Under the pieces are notes generated by a model that was given only the letters and a program-made list of their open reading frames with translations, was not told the origin of the DNA and searched no databases. Below are positions 26,873 to 37,631 of a DNA stretch of 52,585 nucleotides, in pieces. Within the stretch, counting starts at the first letter, position 1. Each line of letters opens with the position of its first letter. The position numbers were made by a program, and so were the translations under genes. Source of the stretch: Photobacterium carnosum (GTDB taxonomy: Bacteria; Pseudomonadota; Gammaproteobacteria; Enterobacterales; Vibrionaceae); contig NZ_NPIB01000031.1 of assembly GCF_002849605.1 (NCBI RefSeq), positions 1-52,585 of the forward strand, written 5' to 3'.

Positions 26873-27751
26873 ATGTTTTCAGGAAGCATGGTAGCACTAC
26901 TAACGCCATTTGGTCCTTCAGGTGAAGTTGATTATATCGGCCTAAAAAAGCTGGTTGATCACCATATTGCAGCAGGTACTACGGCTATTATTGCTGTTGG
27001 AACAACCGGTGAATCGACAACATTAACGGTTGATGAGCACATTAAAGTTGTTTTAAAAACGTTAGAATATGTTGATGGACGTATTCCAGTTATTGCAGGT
27101 ACGGGGGCAAATGCAACCCATGAAGCGGTAACGATCACTAAACTGTTTTCTGGTACTGGAATTGCAGCCTGTCTAAGTGTGACGCCATACTATAATAAAC
27201 CAACTCAAGAAGGTTTATATCAACATTATAAAGCGATTGCTGAAGCGACTGATATACCACAAATATTATACAATGTACCCGGTCGTACTGCGGTTGACTT
27301 ACTACCAGAAACAGTGGCGCGATTAGCAAAACTTGATAATATTATTGGTATTAAAGATGCCACGGGTGATATTACTCGCGTTAAAAAAACACGGGAACTT
27401 TGTGGCGCAGATTTTATCCAACTAAGCGGTGATGATGCAACGGCGGTTGATTTTGTTGCTGAAGGTGGTCATGGCGTTATTTCTGTTACTGCCAATATTG
27501 CAGCAGCAGCAATGGCGACAATGTTTAACCTTGCGTTAGAGGGGAACATTGACGCGGCTCAAGAGATCAACCAACGCTTAATGCCATTACATACCAAACT
27601 GTTTGTTGAAGCGAATCCTATTCCAGTTAAATGGGCCGCTTACCAAATGGGATTAATTGAACACGATAACTTACGACTTCCGCTTACTGTTTTAAGCGAA
27701 TCACAGCAGCCTATTGTTAAACAAGCACTTGTTGATGCTAACGTATTATAA
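26873..27751 (+). CDS. dapA: 4-hydroxy-tetrahydrodipicolinate synthase
   Basis: A 292-residue TIM-barrel lyase condensing pyruvate with aspartate semialdehyde, the first committed step to lysine and meso-diaminopimelate for peptidoglycan. The Schiff-base Lys161 (GIKDATG) and the triad residues T44, Y107 and Y133 are in place, as is R138. A strong ribosome-binding site (GGGGAG) precedes the ATG. bamC follows after 51 bp, the same order as in E. coli. Confidence 0.98.
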   Translation: MFSGSMVALLTPFGPSGEVDYIGLKKLVDHHIAAGTTAIIAVGTTGESTTLTVDEHIKVVLKTLEYVDGRIPVIAGTGANATHEAVTITKLFSGTGIAACLSVTPYYNKPTQEGLYQHYKAIAEATDIPQILYNVPGRTAVDLLPETVARLAKLDNIIGIKDATGDITRVKKTRELCGADFIQLSGDDATAVDFVAEGGHGVISVTANIAAAAMATMFNLALEGNIDAAQEINQRLMPLHTKLFVEANPIPVKWAAYQMGLIEHDNLRLPLTVLSESQQPIVKQALVDANVL

Positions 27752-27802
27752 TACGTAGTTATTTATTAGTCGTTGTAACAATCTAGGAGCGCAGGAGCAT
27801 AA

Positions 27803-28813
27803 ATGAATTATAAATACCGGCTAGCATTAGCTGCCGTCGTAGTGACAACTATCACCGCATGTTCTGGTGGTACAGACAGTCGTCGACAGGCCGCGCAAGA
27901 TTTTAATTATCTTAATACGCCATCACTTGAAAGTTGGACGTTGCCGGCAGGTGCTCAACCTTTTAGTAATACAAACTATGCTATTCCGCAACGTGTGTAT
28001 CAAGGTGAAGTAGGTACTAAGGTTGATATTCGTCCACCATTACAGGTGTTAGAGTTGATCCCTGGCGTAACCTCTGCGATTGATCAGCAAGGTGTAACGC
28101 TGTTTATGCCATCGTCAAATGGCCTTATGAAGATCTGGCGTGTAACACAACAGCTAATTACGGATAATAAAGTCGGTATTGTAAAACAAAGTGCTGATCG
28201 TATTGATACTGATTGGGTTTCTTGGACCAATGATGACGAAGACACTAAGATCAGTACTCGTTATACGATTGCAAAATCACCTAATATTAATAGCTACCGT
28301 ATTACGTTAACTGATTGGCGTGAAAACGGAGAAGTTAAACCGGTTAGTGCTGATAATAAGCGTCGTTACAGTATTTTAATGACCAATTTAGTGATGTCGA
28401 AGTACGATAATATGGCTCGTGAGCAAGCGCGTTTAGCGGCTGCTGAGCAATTGAAAAATATTCCAGTGGTAATGGGTACGGATCGTAGTGGTCTACCGAT
28501 TATTATTGCACGTGCACCATATGATGATATGTGGGAACGTTTACCGATAATGTTACAAAAATTAGGCTTTACCGTTGAAGATCGTAATCGTTCACAAGGT
28601 TTAATTGAAGTTAAATACCGTCAGCCTGATGATGCATTTTGGACTCAGTTAGGTACGAAACCAATGAATTTAACCAATGATAAATATCGTATTTTGGTTG
28701 GTGATTTAGGTAATCGTACTTCATTGAACATTACTGATAATGAAGGTAAACCAGTAACAGTTTCTGTATTAGATTCTATTGCTCCGGTATTTGGCGCTGC
28801 TTTTGCTAAATAA
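27803..28813 (+). CDS. bamC: Outer membrane protein assembly factor BamC
   Basis: A 336-residue lipoprotein of the Bam complex that inserts outer-membrane beta-barrels. The signal peptide ends in ITAC (Cys20); the stretch after it (RRQAAQDFNYLNTP) is the unstructured region that binds BamD in E. coli, followed by two helix-grip domains. Cotranscription with dapA is likely. Confidence 0.94.
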   Translation: MNYKYRLALAAVVVTTITACSGGTDSRRQAAQDFNYLNTPSLESWTLPAGAQPFSNTNYAIPQRVYQGEVGTKVDIRPPLQVLELIPGVTSAIDQQGVTLFMPSSNGLMKIWRVTQQLITDNKVGIVKQSADRIDTDWVSWTNDDEDTKISTRYTIAKSPNINSYRITLTDWRENGEVKPVSADNKRRYSILMTNLVMSKYDNMAREQARLAAAEQLKNIPVVMGTDRSGLPIIIARAPYDDMWERLPIMLQKLGFTVEDRNRSQGLIEVKYRQPDDAFWTQLGTKPMNLTNDKYRILVGDLGNRTSLNITDNEGKPVTVSVLDSIAPVFGAAFAK

Positions 28814-28834
28814 TTAACCTGTTATCTCGGTTAT

Positions 28835-28874
28835 TAAAAAACCGCTTTAGTTGATCACTAAAGCGGTTTTTTTA
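28835..28874. terminator. Bidirectional terminator between bamC and lipA
   Basis: A long stem (ACCGCTTTAG with CTAAAGCGGT) flanked by A and T runs; it serves the converging dapA-bamC and lipB-lipA transcripts. Confidence 0.93.
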
Positions 28875-28896
28875 TTGAAACTAACTAACGAATTAA

Positions 28897-29868
28897 TTAT
28901 TTAATTTCAACACCTTGGGCTTGTAAGTCGGCATGGTAAGACGAGCGGACAAATGGACCACAAGCGGCATGAGTAAAACCAAGATCTAATGCGATTTGCT
29001 TTAGTTCATCAAACTCTTCAGGCGGTACGTAACGTTCAACCGGTAAGTGATGACGACTTGGTGCAAGGTATTGACCAAGAGTTAGCATGGTAACGCCATG
29101 AGCGCGTAAATCTGTCAGTACCTGAATGATCTCTTCTTTTGTTTCACCCAGTCCCATCATAACGCCTGATTTTGTTGGTACTGTTGGATGAATTTCTTTA
29201 AATTTCTTTAATAGATCCAACGACCATTGGTAGTTCGCTCCAGGACGTGCCTTACGGTATAAGCGTGGGGCAGTTTCTAGATTATGATTAAAGACATCTG
29301 GCGCTGTATCGTGAAAAATTTCTAGTGCACGATCCATGCGACCACGGAAATCTGGCACTAAGGTTTCAATATGAATTTTTGGGCTTTTTTCACGAATCGC
29401 ATTAATACAATCAACAAAGTGCTGCGCACCACCATCACGAAGATCATCACGATCGACTGAGGTTACAACCACATAACGTAATTTCATATCTGCAATTGTT
29501 TGTGCTAAATGGCTTGGCTCTTCTGCATTGGGTGGTAATGGACGACCATGGGCAACATCACAAAACGGACAACGACGAGTACAAATAGCACCTAAAATCA
29601 TAAAGGTAGCAGTACCGTGATTAAAACACTCTGCTAAATTCGGACATGATGCTTCTTCACAAACAGAATGAAGGTTGTTTTTGCGTAGGGCTGATTTTAT
29701 TTCTTGAATGCGTTTACTGTCTGATGGCAGTTTTATTCTCATCCATGAAGGCTTACGTAGCACTTCTTTGGGTGCTTCTTCTTGGGCAACATTACGTACC
29801 GGAATTAATGCCATCTTATCTGCATCACGGTATTTAACGCCTTGTTCAATTTTAATTGGTTTGCTCAT
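28897..29868 (-). CDS. lipA: Lipoyl synthase
   Basis: A 323-residue radical-SAM enzyme that inserts two sulfurs into octanoyl groups on lipoyl domains. It has both iron-sulfur clusters: the auxiliary [12 protein letters not shown] and the radical-[12 protein letters not shown]. Start chosen at ATG 29868 ([10 protein letters not shown]), overlapping the lipB stop by 4 bp (ATGA); a longer frame from 29892 lies inside lipB. Confidence 0.97.
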   Translation of the reverse strand: MSKPIKIEQGVKYRDADKMALIPVRNVAQEEAPKEVLRKPSWMRIKLPSDSKRIQEIKSALRKNNLHSVCEEASCPNLAECFNHGTATFMILGAICTRRCPFCDVAHGRPLPPNAEEPSHLAQTIADMKLRYVVVTSVDRDDLRDGGAQHFVDCINAIREKSPKIHIETLVPDFRGRMDRALEIFHDTAPDVFNHNLETAPRLYRKARPGANYQWSLDLLKKFKEIHPTVPTKSGVMMGLGETKEEIIQVLTDLRAHGVTMLTLGQYLAPSRHHLPVERYVPPEEFDELKQIALDLGFTHAACGPFVRSSYHADLQAQGVEIK

Positions 29869-30515
29869 AGTTGATTGCTTTCCGTCATCCACTCGACCTG
29901 TGAGTAGTCGAGTAATTTTGTTAATTCTTCAATGAGTACCGGCTGAACTTCCATCAGTTCACTCGGGCCATTTAATGACGCGGTTTGCGTCATTTCCATT
30001 CCAGCATAGCCACAAGGGTTAATACGTTGGAACGGGGCCAAATCCATATTTATATTAAGTGCCAGACCATGAAAAGAGCAGCCGCGTCTGATCCGCAATC
30101 CTAATGAACATATCTTGCGATTGTCGACATAGACACCAGGTGCATCAGGGCGAGCATTAGATGTAATCCCAAATTGAGATAGCGTATTAATAATTGTGTT
30201 TTCGATGTGGCTGACTAGGTCACGAACACTGATTTTTTTTCTGCGTAAGTTAATCAATATATAAGCAACTTGCTGACCTGGACCATGATATGTCACCTGA
30301 CCACCACGATCACTTTGAACGACTGGAATATCACCTGTGTTGAGCAGATGTTCTACCTTTCCAGCTTGACCTTGAGTAAAGACTGGGTGGTGTTCAACCA
30401 ACCATACTTCATCAACTGAGTTATCAGTGCGGTCATTGGTGAATTGATGCATAGCATCAAAGGTAGTTTGATAATCACAACGGCCAAGATTTCTAATAAT
30501 AAGAGATTTTTGCAA
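29865..30515 (-). CDS. lipB: Lipoyl(octanoyl) transferase
   Basis: A 216-residue transferase moving octanoate from acyl carrier protein to lipoyl domains. Motifs: [33 protein letters not shown], the catalytic Cys in [14 protein letters not shown] and the Lys in NRKICSLG. The lipB-lipA overlap makes coupled translation likely; ybeD lies upstream as in E. coli. Confidence 0.97.
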   Translation of the reverse strand: MQKSLIIRNLGRCDYQTTFDAMHQFTNDRTDNSVDEVWLVEHHPVFTQGQAGKVEHLLNTGDIPVVQSDRGGQVTYHGPGQQVAYILINLRRKKISVRDLVSHIENTIINTLSQFGITSNARPDAPGVYVDNRKICSLGLRIRRGCSFHGLALNINMDLAPFQRINPCGYAGMEMTQTASLNGPSELMEVQPVLIEELTKLLDYSQVEWMTESNQL

Positions 30516-30695
30516 ATTTGTGCCTATTTATTGATATAACGCAAAGCGTCATTTTATGACTGTGAACCAAGTCATTATACCTAAACTATCCAAAGATGCA
30601 TGATTAACCCGTAATTCAGTGCTTATTAATAGTTTGCAGGGGGATATCGAAGGGGTAAAAGAAAGTAAAAGAAAAGAAAGAAGAGGGGATAAAGA

Positions 30696-30726
30696 GAAAA
30701 ATGGCGACCCAGAAGTAGTCGCCATA
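30696..30726 (-). terminator. Terminator downstream of ybeD
   Basis: ATGGCGAC (30701-30708) pairs with GTCGCCAT (30718-30725). Read on the minus strand it is followed by TTTTTCTCTTT. It separates ybeD from lipB-lipA. Confidence 0.85.
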
Positions 30727-30736
30727 GAGATTACTG

Positions 30737-31018
30737 CTATAGCACAACACGTACGATATCGATCGCACCAAGTTCTTTGTACAGTGTTTCGATTTGTTCA
30801 ACATTAGTTGCATTTACAGTAACAGAAACTGCGGTATAAGTTCCTTTACTGCTTGGCTTAGATGTTGGAACGTAATCGCCAGGGATCGTTTTTTGGATAA
30901 CTTCAACAATACGATCTGCTAATTCTGGTTTATTTTCACCCATGACTTTGAAAGCAAAGCTACAAGGAAATTCCAATAGGTCTTTTAGTTTTGGTTGTTC
31001 TTGCTCTTGTTCTTGCAT
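30737..31018 (-). CDS. ybeD: DUF493 family protein YbeD
   Basis: A 93-residue protein of the YbeD/DUF493 family, with an ACT-like regulatory fold in the known E. coli structure. Conserved segments are [14 protein letters not shown] and [23 protein letters not shown]. It starts with a Gln/Glu-rich tract (QEQEQEQ). Function unknown. Located between dacA and lipB as in E. coli. Confidence 0.92.
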   Translation of the reverse strand: MQEQEQEQPKLKDLLEFPCSFAFKVMGENKPELADRIVEVIQKTIPGDYVPTSKPSSKGTYTAVSVTVNATNVEQIETLYKELGAIDIVRVVL

Positions 31019-31178
31019 ATAGAACTCCAGAGTTGCGTTTATTCAAATTTAGGCCGTGTTATGGATCACAAAACACGAAGTATATTGGCATCTTAATGCG
31101 TCATTAGTTGGAACACAAGAACACAATTGAAGAGAGAGTACGAGGTTATTGCAAAATAGGTATGCAAGCTTGAGAAGC

Positions 31179-31202
31179 AAAAAAAAGCCGCCATCGGCAG
31201 CT
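31179..31202 (-). terminator. Terminator downstream of dacA
   Basis: Minus-strand stem AGCTGCC/GGCGGCT (31202-31196 with 31192-31186) with loop GAT and one G-T pair, followed by eight T. Confidence 0.9.
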
Positions 31203-31234
31203 TCTTTATGAGTGTTTTTGGTCGTGATTATGGT

Positions 31235-32407
31235 TTAAAACCAGCTTTGTACTAGCATCATTACATAATCAACCAAGCGACTAAAGAAGTTACCTTGCTG
31301 TACTTCAGTGAGTGCAACTAAAGGGTATTGAGCAATATCAGTATCACCTAAGCGGTAATAAAGCGTACCCATTACTTCACCTTTTTTAATTGGCGCTTTA
31401 AGTTCTTTCGTTAGTACGAAGCTTGCTTTTAAATCTTTAGCTTGGCTACGAGGGAGCGTAACGTAAGTATTTTCATTTACACCTAGATTTACTTTATCAG
31501 TAGCACCCATCCAGACTTTTTCAGTCACAAATGTTTGATCTTTTTTATAAGGCGTTAATGTTGTAAAAAAACGGAAACCATAAGTGAGTAGTTTTTTGCT
31601 TTCAGCAAGGCGAGCATGTTTACTCGCGGTACCCATAACGACGGAAATTAGACGCATATCGCCTTCCGTTGCGGTGCTGACTAAACTATAACCGGCATTG
31701 TTAGTATGGCCTGTCTTTAGACCATCAACATGCATGCTTTGATCCCACAATAAACCATTACGGTTATATTGGGTAATGCCGTTATATGTGAATGATTTTT
31801 CATCGTAGATCTTAAATTCATTCGGAAGATCATGGATAAGCGCACGCGCAAGAACAGAAAGATCATAAGGGGTGGTGTATAAATTGGGATTATCTAAACC
31901 ATGGACATTGGTGAAATGGGTTGATTTCAGACCTAGATTTTTTGCCCAACCATTCATTAATTCAACAAACGCTTGTTGTGATCCCGCAACGTGTTCAGCC
32001 ATTGCCACACAAGCATCATTACCTGAATCAATAATGATGCCACGGTTAAGGTCTGATACTTTAACGGTTTTACCCACTTCTAAGAACATCTTTGATGAAC
32101 CTGGAAAGTTTTTAGCCCATGCTTTTTTACTGATAACGACATTATCATTAGGAGAGATATTGCCATTTTTAATTTCTTGACCAATAACATAACTGGTCAT
32201 CATTTTTGTTAGGCTCGCAGGCGCTAGTTTTTCATTTTGATTGTGACCAGCAATGATTTTGCCTGAGTTGTAGTCAATAAGAACATAACCTTTAGCCGCA
32301 ATTTGTGGAGCTTCAGGTACTACTGCTGGTGATGCAGCAACAGTAGCTGAAGCCAGCAGAGTGGCGGAGATGGCTACAGAACGGAAAAGCACAGCTGTTT
32401 TCTTCAT
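31235..32407 (-). CDS. dacA: D-alanyl-D-alanine carboxypeptidase (PBP5 type)
   Basis: A 390-residue low-molecular-mass penicillin-binding protein that removes the terminal D-Ala from peptidoglycan stems. Start at ATG 32407; signal peptide cut near residue 25. Active-site motifs SLTK (S65, K68), SGN (DSGNDACVAMAE) and KTG (VDGLKTGHTNNAG) are intact. The C-terminal amphipathic helix FFSRLVDYVMMLVQSWF is the inner-membrane anchor typical of PBP5/6. A longer frame to 32500 is not supported. Confidence 0.96.
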   Translation of the reverse strand: MKKTAVLFRSVAISATLLASATVAASPAVVPEAPQIAAKGYVLIDYNSGKIIAGHNQNEKLAPASLTKMMTSYVIGQEIKNGNISPNDNVVISKKAWAKNFPGSSKMFLEVGKTVKVSDLNRGIIIDSGNDACVAMAEHVAGSQQAFVELMNGWAKNLGLKSTHFTNVHGLDNPNLYTTPYDLSVLARALIHDLPNEFKIYDEKSFTYNGITQYNRNGLLWDQSMHVDGLKTGHTNNAGYSLVSTATEGDMRLISVVMGTASKHARLAESKKLLTYGFRFFTTLTPYKKDQTFVTEKVWMGATDKVNLGVNENTYVTLPRSQAKDLKASFVLTKELKAPIKKGEVMGTLYYRLGDTDIAQYPLVALTEVQQGNFFSRLVDYVMMLVQSWF

Positions 32408-32555
32408 GATATATCTAACTTTAATTAATCTGTGGCTAAAAAGTGGGCTTACTATAACAGATAACATATTGGCAATCAGTGCTAGAACAGAAGTTTCCAT
32501 CGTTCAGACATTAGGAGATTAAGATTAGCTTCGTGGTCATTGTTATGGGCACACG

Positions 32556-32604
32556 CTATAAAAAGCCTATAGTTTTATGATTTCAATGAAAAAACTATAG
32601 GCTG
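32556..32604 (-). terminator. Terminator at the end of the rsfS-to-rlpA operon
   Basis: AGCCTATAGTTTT (32564-32576) pairs exactly with AAAACTATAGGCT (32591-32603). On the minus strand the stem is followed by TTTTTA, so it ends transcription after rlpA. Confidence 0.9.
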
Positions 32605-32637
32605 TAAGTATGATTATGAAATAACGAGAAGGTTCAG

Positions 32638-33528
32638 TTATCGTTTTTCCGTGATCATAAATGCTTGTGGATAATGTTTATTTTTTATTTGAGCGAGCAA
32701 TAAATCAGCATCTTTGTGATCTAAAAATGGGCCTAAGCGAATACGGAAAATAGTCCGATCGGTGATTTTTTCAATATCAACACTGGTACTGTAACGTTTT
32801 TTTGCTTCGCGCTGCATTTGATCCGCTTTTTGCTGACTATTAACCGCCGCTAATTGGATAAAATATTGGATTGGAATTGGTGCTTTCTTTATTTCAGCTT
32901 TCGTTGATGGTTTCGGTACGGTTAATACTTCAATTTTTACAGGAGCAGTACCATAGCTTATTACGCCCAATTTAGACGCTGCAGCCATGCTTAAATCAAT
33001 AATACGGCCATCATGAAATGGACCACGATCATTAACGCGAACAATGATTGATTTATGATTGAGTGTATTTGTAACCCGTACAAAACTTGGTAATGGTAAG
33101 GTCTTATGTGCCGCTGTCATCGCGAACATATTATACACTTCACCATTGGCTGTTTTATGGCCATGAAATTTTTCGCCATACCATGATGCAAACCCTGTTT
33201 CGGTATAACCTTTGGGATTTTTAATAATATGGTAGCGTTTACCGCGTAGGGTATAGTCTTTATTTCCACCACGGCTATAAGCTTCGTAGTGGGGAGTAAT
33301 TAATTTTACTTTTGAAAAATTAGGGATGACATTGGGTGCGCGATCATCTTTAAGAGAATAACGTCCTGCATTAGGATCATCAGTGTTGGGTTTGGTGACT
33401 TTAACGATTTTAACCACTTTAACTGGTTTAACCGTTGTATCTGGTTTTGTTTGTGGCTGTTGGGTTTGTTCAGGCGAAGAACTACACCCAGCAAGAATTA
33501 GGAAAAAAACTACAAATAGTGAACGCAT
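32638..33528 (-). CDS. rlpA: Septal ring lytic transglycosylase RlpA
   Basis: A 296-residue lipoprotein with lipobox LAGC (Cys15), a Pro/Thr/Val/Lys-rich linker, a double-psi beta-barrel domain (GFASWYGEKFHGHKTANGE, VNDRGPFHDGRIIDLS) and a C-terminal SPOR domain that recognises denuded glycan strands at the septum. Some homologues cut denuded glycans; E. coli RlpA lacks detectable activity. Last gene of the operon, 3 bp after rodA. Confidence 0.94.
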   Translation of the reverse strand: MRSLFVVFFLILAGCSSSPEQTQQPQTKPDTTVKPVKVVKIVKVTKPNTDDPNAGRYSLKDDRAPNVIPNFSKVKLITPHYEAYSRGGNKDYTLRGKRYHIIKNPKGYTETGFASWYGEKFHGHKTANGEVYNMFAMTAAHKTLPLPSFVRVTNTLNHKSIIVRVNDRGPFHDGRIIDLSMAAASKLGVISYGTAPVKIEVLTVPKPSTKAEIKKAPIPIQYFIQLAAVNSQQKADQMQREAKKRYSTSVDIEKITDRTIFRIRLGPFLDHKDADLLLAQIKNKHYPQAFMITEKR

Positions 33529-33531
33529 TTA

Positions 33532-34653
33532 TTAGGTCGCCTTCGACAACATTTTTCTATGAGTGTGAATGGACATTAGAATACCAAAACCAGCCATAAG
33601 AGTAACCATTGAGGTTCCGCCATAACTGACTAAGGGGAGGGGAACACCTACAACAGGTAATAATCCACTCACCATTCCGATATTAACAAAAATATAAACA
33701 AAAAAACTGAGCACGATACTGCCTGCCATCATACGCCCAAACGCTGTTTGAGCTCTGCTCGCAAGTAATAATCCTCGTCCAAGCACAAATAGATACATTG
33801 CTAATAAACCAATAACACCCGCTAATCCCCATTCTTCGGCTATCACCGCAAAAATGAAGTCAGTATTACGTTCAGGAACAAATTCTAATTGTGATTGAGT
33901 ACCATGAAGCCAGCCTTTCCCGGTGATCCCTCCTGAACCAATGGCAATTTTTGATTGGATGATATGGTATCCCGCACCTAATGGGTCAGACTCTGGATTA
34001 AATAAGGTCATCACTCGAGTGCGTTGATAGTCATGCATCAGGAAGAACCATAACACAGGAATAAAGGCTGCGAGTAATACCAATGCACCAATTATCACTC
34101 GCCAGCTAATTCCTGACAGAAACAGAACAAATATCCCTGATGCGGCTATCAAAATCGAGGTGCCGAGGTCAGGTTGCTTGGCAATTAAAATCGTTGGCGT
34201 GAAAATTAACACTAATGCCACGAAGATATTGATAAATGTTGGCGGTAAAGGGCGGTTACCAATAAACCGTGCCACCATTAATGGTACTGCAAGTTTGATT
34301 AATTCTGAGGGTTGAAAGCGAATAAAACCGAGATTAAGCCACCGTTGCGCGCCTTTAGAAACTTCACCGAATGCAAGTACACTAACGAGTAGTAATAATC
34401 CGATTCCAAATAAATAGGGTGCCCATGTTTCATAGTGGCGTGGGGCAATTTGTGCGAGTAAAAACATGACCCCGAGTGATAATACCATTCGCATTGCTTG
34501 GCGTTCCATCATTGGCATACTTTGGCCGCTGGCACTGTACATTATCACCAATGAAAAACTCATAATGGCTAATAAACCGAGTAATAATGGAACATCAATA
34601 TGTAAGCGATCACTTATACTTGGTTTTTCGCCAGTTGTTGCCATGATGCTCAT
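33532..34653 (-). CDS. rodA: Rod-shape SEDS glycosyltransferase RodA
   Basis: A 373-residue polytopic membrane protein (about ten helices) of the SEDS family that polymerises glycan strands in the elongasome together with PBP2. Segments such as [30 protein letters not shown] and [16 protein letters not shown] are family hallmarks. The mrdA stop and rodA start overlap by one base (TAATG), a coupling that fits equimolar production of the partner proteins. Confidence 0.97.
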   Translation of the reverse strand: MSIMATTGEKPSISDRLHIDVPLLLGLLAIMSFSLVIMYSASGQSMPMMERQAMRMVLSLGVMFLLAQIAPRHYETWAPYLFGIGLLLLVSVLAFGEVSKGAQRWLNLGFIRFQPSELIKLAVPLMVARFIGNRPLPPTFINIFVALVLIFTPTILIAKQPDLGTSILIAASGIFVLFLSGISWRVIIGALVLLAAFIPVLWFFLMHDYQRTRVMTLFNPESDPLGAGYHIIQSKIAIGSGGITGKGWLHGTQSQLEFVPERNTDFIFAVIAEEWGLAGVIGLLAMYLFVLGRGLLLASRAQTAFGRMMAGSIVLSFFVYIFVNIGMVSGLLPVVGVPLPLVSYGGTSMVTLMAGFGILMSIHTHRKMLSKAT

Positions 34654-36608
34654 TAACGTACTTCCGCAGTGGTTTTTGCAGGTGTTACCAATTGTGGAGG
34701 TAACTCAGTAATTGGTTTAATTAGCATATGATCAAATATTTTTCGTGCTATAGGACCACCATTACTTGAACCACCGCCAGCATTTTCTAATACCATCGCG
34801 ACCACAACTTGTGGTTTATCAAACGGTGCAAATGCAGTAAATAGGGCATGGTCACGTAAATGCTCTTCTAATTCATCGGCATTATATTTTTGATTTTCAG
34901 CTAAACCAAAGACTTGAGCTGAACCTGATTTACCACCCGCTTGATAGGGGGTGTTATAAAACGCTTTACGTGCTGTGCCACGGTTACCGTAAAGTACGCG
35001 GTGCATACCTTCACGTGCGATTTCCCATGTTTTTTGATCGACGCCAGTGATCGGTGAAAAATCTTTGAATTCAGCAGGTGCTTCTACATTGCCATCAATA
35101 ATATTTTTAAGTAGGTGTGGACGATGTACAACGCCACTATTAACTAGCACGGAGGTTGCTTTCGCCATTTGTAATGGAGTTGCAGTCCAATAACCTTGGC
35201 CTATACCTACAGGAATAGTATCCCCTTGATACCACGGGCGCTTATGACGGGTTTGCTTCCATTCACGGGTGGGCATATTTGCTTTACTTTCTTCGTGAAT
35301 ATCAACGCCTGTGTATTCGCCATAACCAAATTTATTCATCCATGTTGAAAGACGATCAATACCCAAATCGTAGGCAACCTGATAGAAATAAGTATCGACT
35401 GATTCTTCAATCGCTTTATAAATATTGACTCGACCATGACCCCAACGCAGCCAGTCACGGAATTTACGACTGGTAGTATTCGGTATTTGCCACCAACCGG
35501 GATCATTACGGGTTGTATTAGGTGTGATCACCCCTTCCGTTAATGCAGCAACGGCAATAAAAGGTTTAACGGTTGATGCTGGTGGATAAATACCGAGCGT
35601 GACACGATTGACTAAAGGACGATCTGGATTATTCAATAAGGCGTTATATTTCTTACTTGAGATCCCACGAACGAACAGATTAGCATCATAACTCGGGCTA
35701 GATACCATGGCTAAAATAGCATTATCTTTAGGATCTAATACCACGATAGAACCACGTTTATGCTTAATGATCTCTTTGCCTGTAACAGGATCAACAGTAT
35801 GTTCAGTTAATAAGTTTTGAACATATTGTTGTAGTTTAATATCAATATTGATCTTGATATCTTTGCCTGGAATCGGGGGAATATATTTTAGGGTGCGGAT
35901 CACGCGTCCACGGCTATTGACTTCAACTTCTTGGTAACCAGAAGTGCCGTGTAAGAGTTCTTCGTAATAACGTTCAACACCCAATTTTCCCATATCACGC
36001 GTAGCTTTGTAATTACTTAGCTTTCCGGCTTTATCGAGTTTTTTAAGGTCACGATCGTTAATTTTAGCCACATAACCTAAAACGTGAGTTAAGGCATCCC
36101 CGTAAGGATAATAACGCTTTAGGTGGGCTTTAACTTCAACGCCAGGTAGGCGATGTTGATTGACCGAAAATAGGGCAACTTGTTTTTCGTTGAGGTGCTC
36201 AAGAATAGGGACTGATTTAAAACGACGTGTACGACGGCGTTCTTTTTGGAAATTAGTAATGTCTTCATCAGTAATGCCCATGATCTGTTTAAGATCGGCA
36301 AAAGTCTGATCAAGCTCAGAAACTTTTTCTAAGGTGATTTCAAGGCTGTAGATAGGCCTGTTTTCAGCTAATATCATCCCGTTACGGTCATAAATTAAGC
36401 CGCGATTAGGGGAGACTGGGACAATTTTAATGCGATTATCATTAGAGCGGGTTTGATAGTCCTGATGTTGTTCAACCTGAATATGGAACAGATTAAACAG
36501 CAGCAGGCCTACAAGTATTGCGATACCAATAAATGAGACAAGAGCTCGACGAAAAAACAGTGCCGACTCAGCGCGATGATCGCGGATCTGGGTTCGCTTT
36601 TGCCTCAT
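34653..36608 (-). CDS. mrdA: Penicillin-binding protein 2 (elongation transpeptidase)
   Basis: A 651-residue class B PBP with a single N-terminal membrane helix (about 22-43), a dimerisation/pedestal domain ([16 protein letters not shown]) and a transpeptidase domain. Active-site motifs: STVK (S345, K348), SVD and KSG ([11 protein letters not shown]). It crosslinks peptidoglycan during cell elongation, acting with RodA encoded immediately downstream. Confidence 0.97.
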   Translation of the reverse strand: MRQKRTQIRDHRAESALFFRRALVSFIGIAILVGLLLFNLFHIQVEQHQDYQTRSNDNRIKIVPVSPNRGLIYDRNGMILAENRPIYSLEITLEKVSELDQTFADLKQIMGITDEDITNFQKERRRTRRFKSVPILEHLNEKQVALFSVNQHRLPGVEVKAHLKRYYPYGDALTHVLGYVAKINDRDLKKLDKAGKLSNYKATRDMGKLGVERYYEELLHGTSGYQEVEVNSRGRVIRTLKYIPPIPGKDIKINIDIKLQQYVQNLLTEHTVDPVTGKEIIKHKRGSIVVLDPKDNAILAMVSSPSYDANLFVRGISSKKYNALLNNPDRPLVNRVTLGIYPPASTVKPFIAVAALTEGVITPNTTRNDPGWWQIPNTTSRKFRDWLRWGHGRVNIYKAIEESVDTYFYQVAYDLGIDRLSTWMNKFGYGEYTGVDIHEESKANMPTREWKQTRHKRPWYQGDTIPVGIGQGYWTATPLQMAKATSVLVNSGVVHRPHLLKNIIDGNVEAPAEFKDFSPITGVDQKTWEIAREGMHRVLYGNRGTARKAFYNTPYQAGGKSGSAQVFGLAENQKYNADELEEHLRDHALFTAFAPFDKPQVVVAMVLENAGGGSSNGGPIARKIFDHMLIKPITELPPQLVTPAKTTAEVR

Positions 36609-36614
36609 TTATTA

Positions 36615-37085
36615 TTATTCCCTGTGGTACGGATGGTTAGCCGTGACACTCCATGCCCGGTATAAGCTTTCTGCCATAACCACGCGCACCAATGGGTGTG
36701 GTAAAGTCAATGGTGATAATGACCAGCTTTGTTCTGCCGCTGCTTTACATGCAGGAGAAAGTCCTTCAGGTCCGCCGATCAAAATTGATACATCGCGTCC
36801 GTCTAGTTTCCATGCATCCAATTGTTGTGCCAATTGTCCTGTATCCCAGCGTTTACCTGGAATATCAAGGGTAACAATACGGTTTCCTTTAGCAACAGCG
36901 GCTAACATAGCCTCGCCTTCTTTTTGAAGAATGCGAGGAATATCAGCATTTTTGCCACGTTTTCCCGCTGAAATTTCAATTAATTCCAGTGGCATATCTT
37001 TTGGGAAGCGACGGCTATATTCTTTATAACCGTCCTCAACCCATTTTGGCATTTTAGTACCAACAGCAATCAGTTGAAGCCTCAT
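36615..37085 (-). CDS. rlmH: 23S rRNA pseudouridine(1915) N3-methyltransferase RlmH
   Basis: A 156-residue SPOUT methyltransferase acting on helix 69 of the assembled ribosome. Start chosen at ATG 37085 (MRLQLIAVG), matching E. coli (155 residues). The SAM-binding knot [13 protein letters not shown] and the C-terminal [18 protein letters not shown]...NHPYHRE are conserved. Gaps to rsfS and mrdA are about 6 bp each. Confidence 0.97.
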   Translation of the reverse strand: MRLQLIAVGTKMPKWVEDGYKEYSRRFPKDMPLELIEISAGKRGKNADIPRILQKEGEAMLAAVAKGNRIVTLDIPGKRWDTGQLAQQLDAWKLDGRDVSILIGGPEGLSPACKAAAEQSWSLSPLTLPHPLVRVVMAESLYRAWSVTANHPYHRE

Positions 37086-37091
37086 GGTCAA

Positions 37092-37409
37092 TTAGCTCCA
37101 AAGCTTCTCCAGTTGGTATAGCTCACGAGCGTTTTCTTGCATAATATGTAGCATAACATTGCCCATATCAACAATAACCCATAGGCCTTCTTTATCGCTA
37201 CTGATGCGTAGAGGTGGGTAATCAACTAATTTTGTTTCTTTTTCTACGTGATCGGCAATAGAAGCCACATGACGGTTAGATGTACCAGTACAGATAACCA
37301 TTAGATCAGTGATGCTTGATTTGCCGCGGACATCAATTGTTACGATATCTTGTGCTTTAATGTCGTCAATTTTATCAACAATGAAATCGTGTAGTTCTTG
37401 AAGCTGCAA
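37092..37409 (-). CDS. rsfS: Ribosome silencing factor RsfS
   Basis: A 105-residue protein that binds L14 on the large subunit and blocks subunit joining in starvation. Family segments: DIVTIDVRGKSSITDLMVICTG and GLWVIVDMGNVMLHIM. It is the first gene of the rsfS-rlmH-mrdA-rodA-rlpA operon, matching E. coli order. Confidence 0.96.
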   Translation of the reverse strand: MQLQELHDFIVDKIDDIKAQDIVTIDVRGKSSITDLMVICTGTSNRHVASIADHVEKETKLVDYPPLRISSDKEGLWVIVDMGNVMLHIMQENARELYQLEKLWS

Positions 37410-37509
37410 AGGGATTCCCTCACTTGAGTGTTAGTATAGTAGTGGCCGATTGACGCTATAACTAGCATCGATAATGTCAAATAGACATACTGACCATGAA
37501 TTGTGCCGC

Positions 37510-37518
37510 AGTATACCA
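37510..37518 (-). promoter_or_regulatory. Candidate extended -10 promoter for the rsfS operon
   Basis: Minus strand TGGTATACT: an extended TG followed by a -10 of 5 of 6 consensus bases, about 100 bp before rsfS. The DNA between holA and rsfS (37410-37631) otherwise shows only a short hairpin, CTTATC with GATAAG at 37522-37540. Confidence 0.5.
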
Positions 37519-37631
37519 TGCTCTTATCAGACAGCGATAAGCGGACAAGGTTCCGACGGTATTTTTTCGCATGTTTGTTTAGTGATTTTGTTCAAATAGG
37601 TAAAAAGTCGCGATTTTGACCTGTATTAAGA

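Noticed and set aside
30619..30807. Small plus-strand gene near ybeD
   Set aside because: Lys/Arg/Glu-rich product of a purine-rich tract that overlaps the ybeD terminator and coding region in antisense; a composition artefact.
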